From G020348385 sp964538085 (GTDB lineage: Bacteria; Acidobacteriota; Aminicenantia; Aminicenantales; Aminicenantaceae), in NCBI GenBank assembly GCA_964538085.1, contig CAZIDF010000014.1:1-64000 (forward strand): a stretch of DNA of 64,000 nt, in the 5' to 3' direction. The translations under genes and the position numbers were made by a program. Below are positions 62,764 through 64,000 of this stretch, piece after piece; the stretch's first letter is position 1; each line of letters starts with the position of its first letter. Under the pieces are notes generated by a model. That model was not told the DNA's origin, ran no database searches, and was given only the letters and a program-made list of their open reading frames with translations.

Positions 62764-64000
62764 ATGAAAAAAAGCAGCCCATACAAATTGAGAGAAAAGT
62801 TTCATCAGGCCAAATGGGATGAACCGGTCATTTTCGAATTGCACACCCCAGGAGAAAGAGGAGTCCTGGTCCCTGAAGTGGAACAGGAGATCCAGGAAAC
62901 GGTGGGAGATGGGATCTCCCAGATCCCAGAGCAAATGAGACGCAAGAACAAGCCTGCACTCCCAGAAGTTTCCCAGATGCGGGTTCTGAAACATTTTTTG
63001 CGAATCTCCCAGCACACCCTGGGTGCGGATTTTAACATCGATATAGGCCAGGGAACGTGCACGATGAAATACAGCCCGAAGATCAATGAATCCTTTGTCC
63101 GCTCGCCAAAGGCCGCAGAAATTCATCCCTGCCAGGATGAAGACACAGTCCAAGGTGCTCTCGAAGTCATCTACAAGCTGGACACATTTCTCCAGGAGAT
63201 CTCGGGCATGGACAAATTCACCTTCCAGCCTGGGGGTGGAGCGGCAGCCATCCTGGTCATGGTATCCATCATCCAAAAATATCATGAACTGCGGGGAGAT
63301 GGCCAAGAGAGAGACGAGATCATCACCACCATCTTTTCCCATCCTTCCGATGCGGCCGCAGCGGCAGTCAAAGGATACAAAGTGATAACGCTTTATCCAG
63401 ACGAATCAGGGCTGCCGGATATAGAGGCCCTAAAAAAAGCCGTCTCGAAGAAAACCGCGGGATTGTTGATTACCAATCCAGAAGACACGGGGATCTTCAA
63501 CTACAAAATCCAGGAGTTCACCAGGATCGTCCACGAAGCGGGCGGGCTGTGCGGATATGACCAGGCCAATGCCAACGGATTGTTGGGGATCACACGGGCC
63601 AAAGAAGCGGACTTCGATATGTGTTTCTTCAACCTGCACAAATCTTTCTCATCCCCTCACGGATGCGGTGGGCCTGCAACAGGGGCACTCGGCGTCCGTG
63701 AAAACTTTATCGACTATATGCCCATCCCCCTGGTGGATTTTGACGGAAAAAAATATTCCTTGAACCACAACTTGCCCCACAGCATCGGCAAAGTGCGGAG
63801 TTTCTATGGGGTTTTCCCAGCAGTCCTGAGAGCGTATTCCTGGATCATGAGCCTGGGAGCCGAAGGGCTTAGAGAGGTGGCCGAAGTGGCGGTCCTCAAC
63901 AACAACTATGTGATGAAAAAGATCCAACAGATAAAAGGGGCTGCCATATCTTATCCGAAGTCGCCCTGCAGGATCGAACAGGTACGGTACACCTGGGAAA
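62764..64000 (+). CDS. gcvPB: Glycine dehydrogenase (decarboxylating) subunit 2, partial
   Basis: PLP-bearing subunit of glycine dehydrogenase; 412 codons are present and the frame is open at the window end (family length about 480). GAGGGGGA precedes the ATG at 62764. Family segments: VIFELHTPGERGV at the start, TFQPGGGAAAILVMV, DQANANGLLG, and the PLP lysine in FFNLHKSFSSPHGCGGP. Forms the catalytic heterodimer with GcvPA, co-transcribed. No defects in the visible part. Confidence 0.95.
   Translation, partial: MKKSSPYKLREKFHQAKWDEPVIFELHTPGERGVLVPEVEQEIQETVGDGISQIPEQMRRKNKPALPEVSQMRVLKHFLRISQHTLGADFNIDIGQGTCTMKYSPKINESFVRSPKAAEIHPCQDEDTVQGALEVIYKLDTFLQEISGMDKFTFQPGGGAAAILVMVSIIQKYHELRGDGQERDEIITTIFSHPSDAAAAAVKGYKVITLYPDESGLPDIEALKKAVSKKTAGLLITNPEDTGIFNYKIQEFTRIVHEAGGLCGYDQANANGLLGITRAKEADFDMCFFNLHKSFSSPHGCGGPATGALGVRENFIDYMPIPLVDFDGKKYSLNHNLPHSIGKVRSFYGVFPAVLRAYSWIMSLGAEGLREVAEVAVLNNNYVMKKIQQIKGAAISYPKSPCRIEQVRYTWE

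Noticed and set aside
1..64000. tRNA, rRNA, CRISPR array, insertion sequence transposase or phage genes
   Set aside because: I looked for their hallmarks on both strands and found none; a covariance-model scan would be needed to exclude small RNAs.

Overview
The window is about 64 kb of a Gram-negative bacterial chromosome, moderate in GC, with some 50 protein genes and no tRNA, rRNA or CRISPR array that I can see. Gene content fits a fermentative, peptide- and amino-acid-using bacterium of the Aminicenantes/Acidobacteriota type: many secreted peptidases, DUF5916 and sortilin-like BNR proteins, PadR-linked permeases with a prefix domain, BlaI/M56-TonB modules, Tat-exported aldo/keto reductases and the two-subunit glycine dehydrogenase. 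The taxonomic guess is inference from gene content only. Layout. 1-9.7 kb: Tat aldo/keto reductase, large serine hydrolase, PadR regulator plus FtsX/MacB-type permease, a DUF5916 outer-membrane protein and an M19 dipeptidase. 9.8-12.4 kb: an orphan sugar-binding lipoprotein overlapping a fucose-isomerase-family gene. 12.4-24 kb: small secreted proteins, a gene with an in-frame UGA that looks like a selenoprotein, two tandem M14 carboxypeptidase genes of which the first has lost its active site, a PLP dehydratase, a beta-propeller protein and a sulfatase-TPR protein. 24-33 kb: an AT-rich spacer with a small gene, a 1082-residue BNR/sortilin-like protein, trmO, an M1-like lipoprotein and an M24 peptidase. 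33-43.4 kb: a folded 152-nt intergenic element, three transporters for peptides, glutamate and dicarboxylates/amino acids, a polysaccharide deacetylase, a serine hydrolase, a SPOR-NlpC/P60 lipoprotein and a two-cluster ferredoxin-like Tat aldo/keto reductase. 43.4-50 kb: two ECF sigma modules around an S41 peptidase gene whose ends run into copies of a dispersed palindromic repeat; a HEAT-repeat gene relic and a frameshifted small membrane protein gene follow. 50-57.4 kb: a lipid-transport region with an AsmA/YdbH-like gene and a YdbL-like lipoprotein gene on the plus strand facing an MlaE-MlaF-MlaD-PqiC-like operon on the minus strand. 57.4-64 kb: another exported aldo/keto reductase, a BlaI-type repressor with two operators over its own promoter, an M56 protease fused to three TonB C-terminal domains, a perfect 26-bp inverted repeat, and gcvPA-gcvPB, the latter cut by the window end. 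How it works together: secreted or envelope peptidases (M14, M19, M1-like, S41) and a deacetylase release peptides and sugars; POT, GltS and DAACS carriers take up products; an M24 peptidase, the PLP dehydratase and glycine dehydrogenase degrade them. Envelope lipid transport and several sensor/regulator pairs (PadR-permease, BlaI-M56, two ECF modules) maintain the surface. The observations most worth a second look are the candidate selenoprotein at 13957-15435, the M14 enzyme/pseudoenzyme pair, the folded element at 32964-33115 and the palindromic repeat family.
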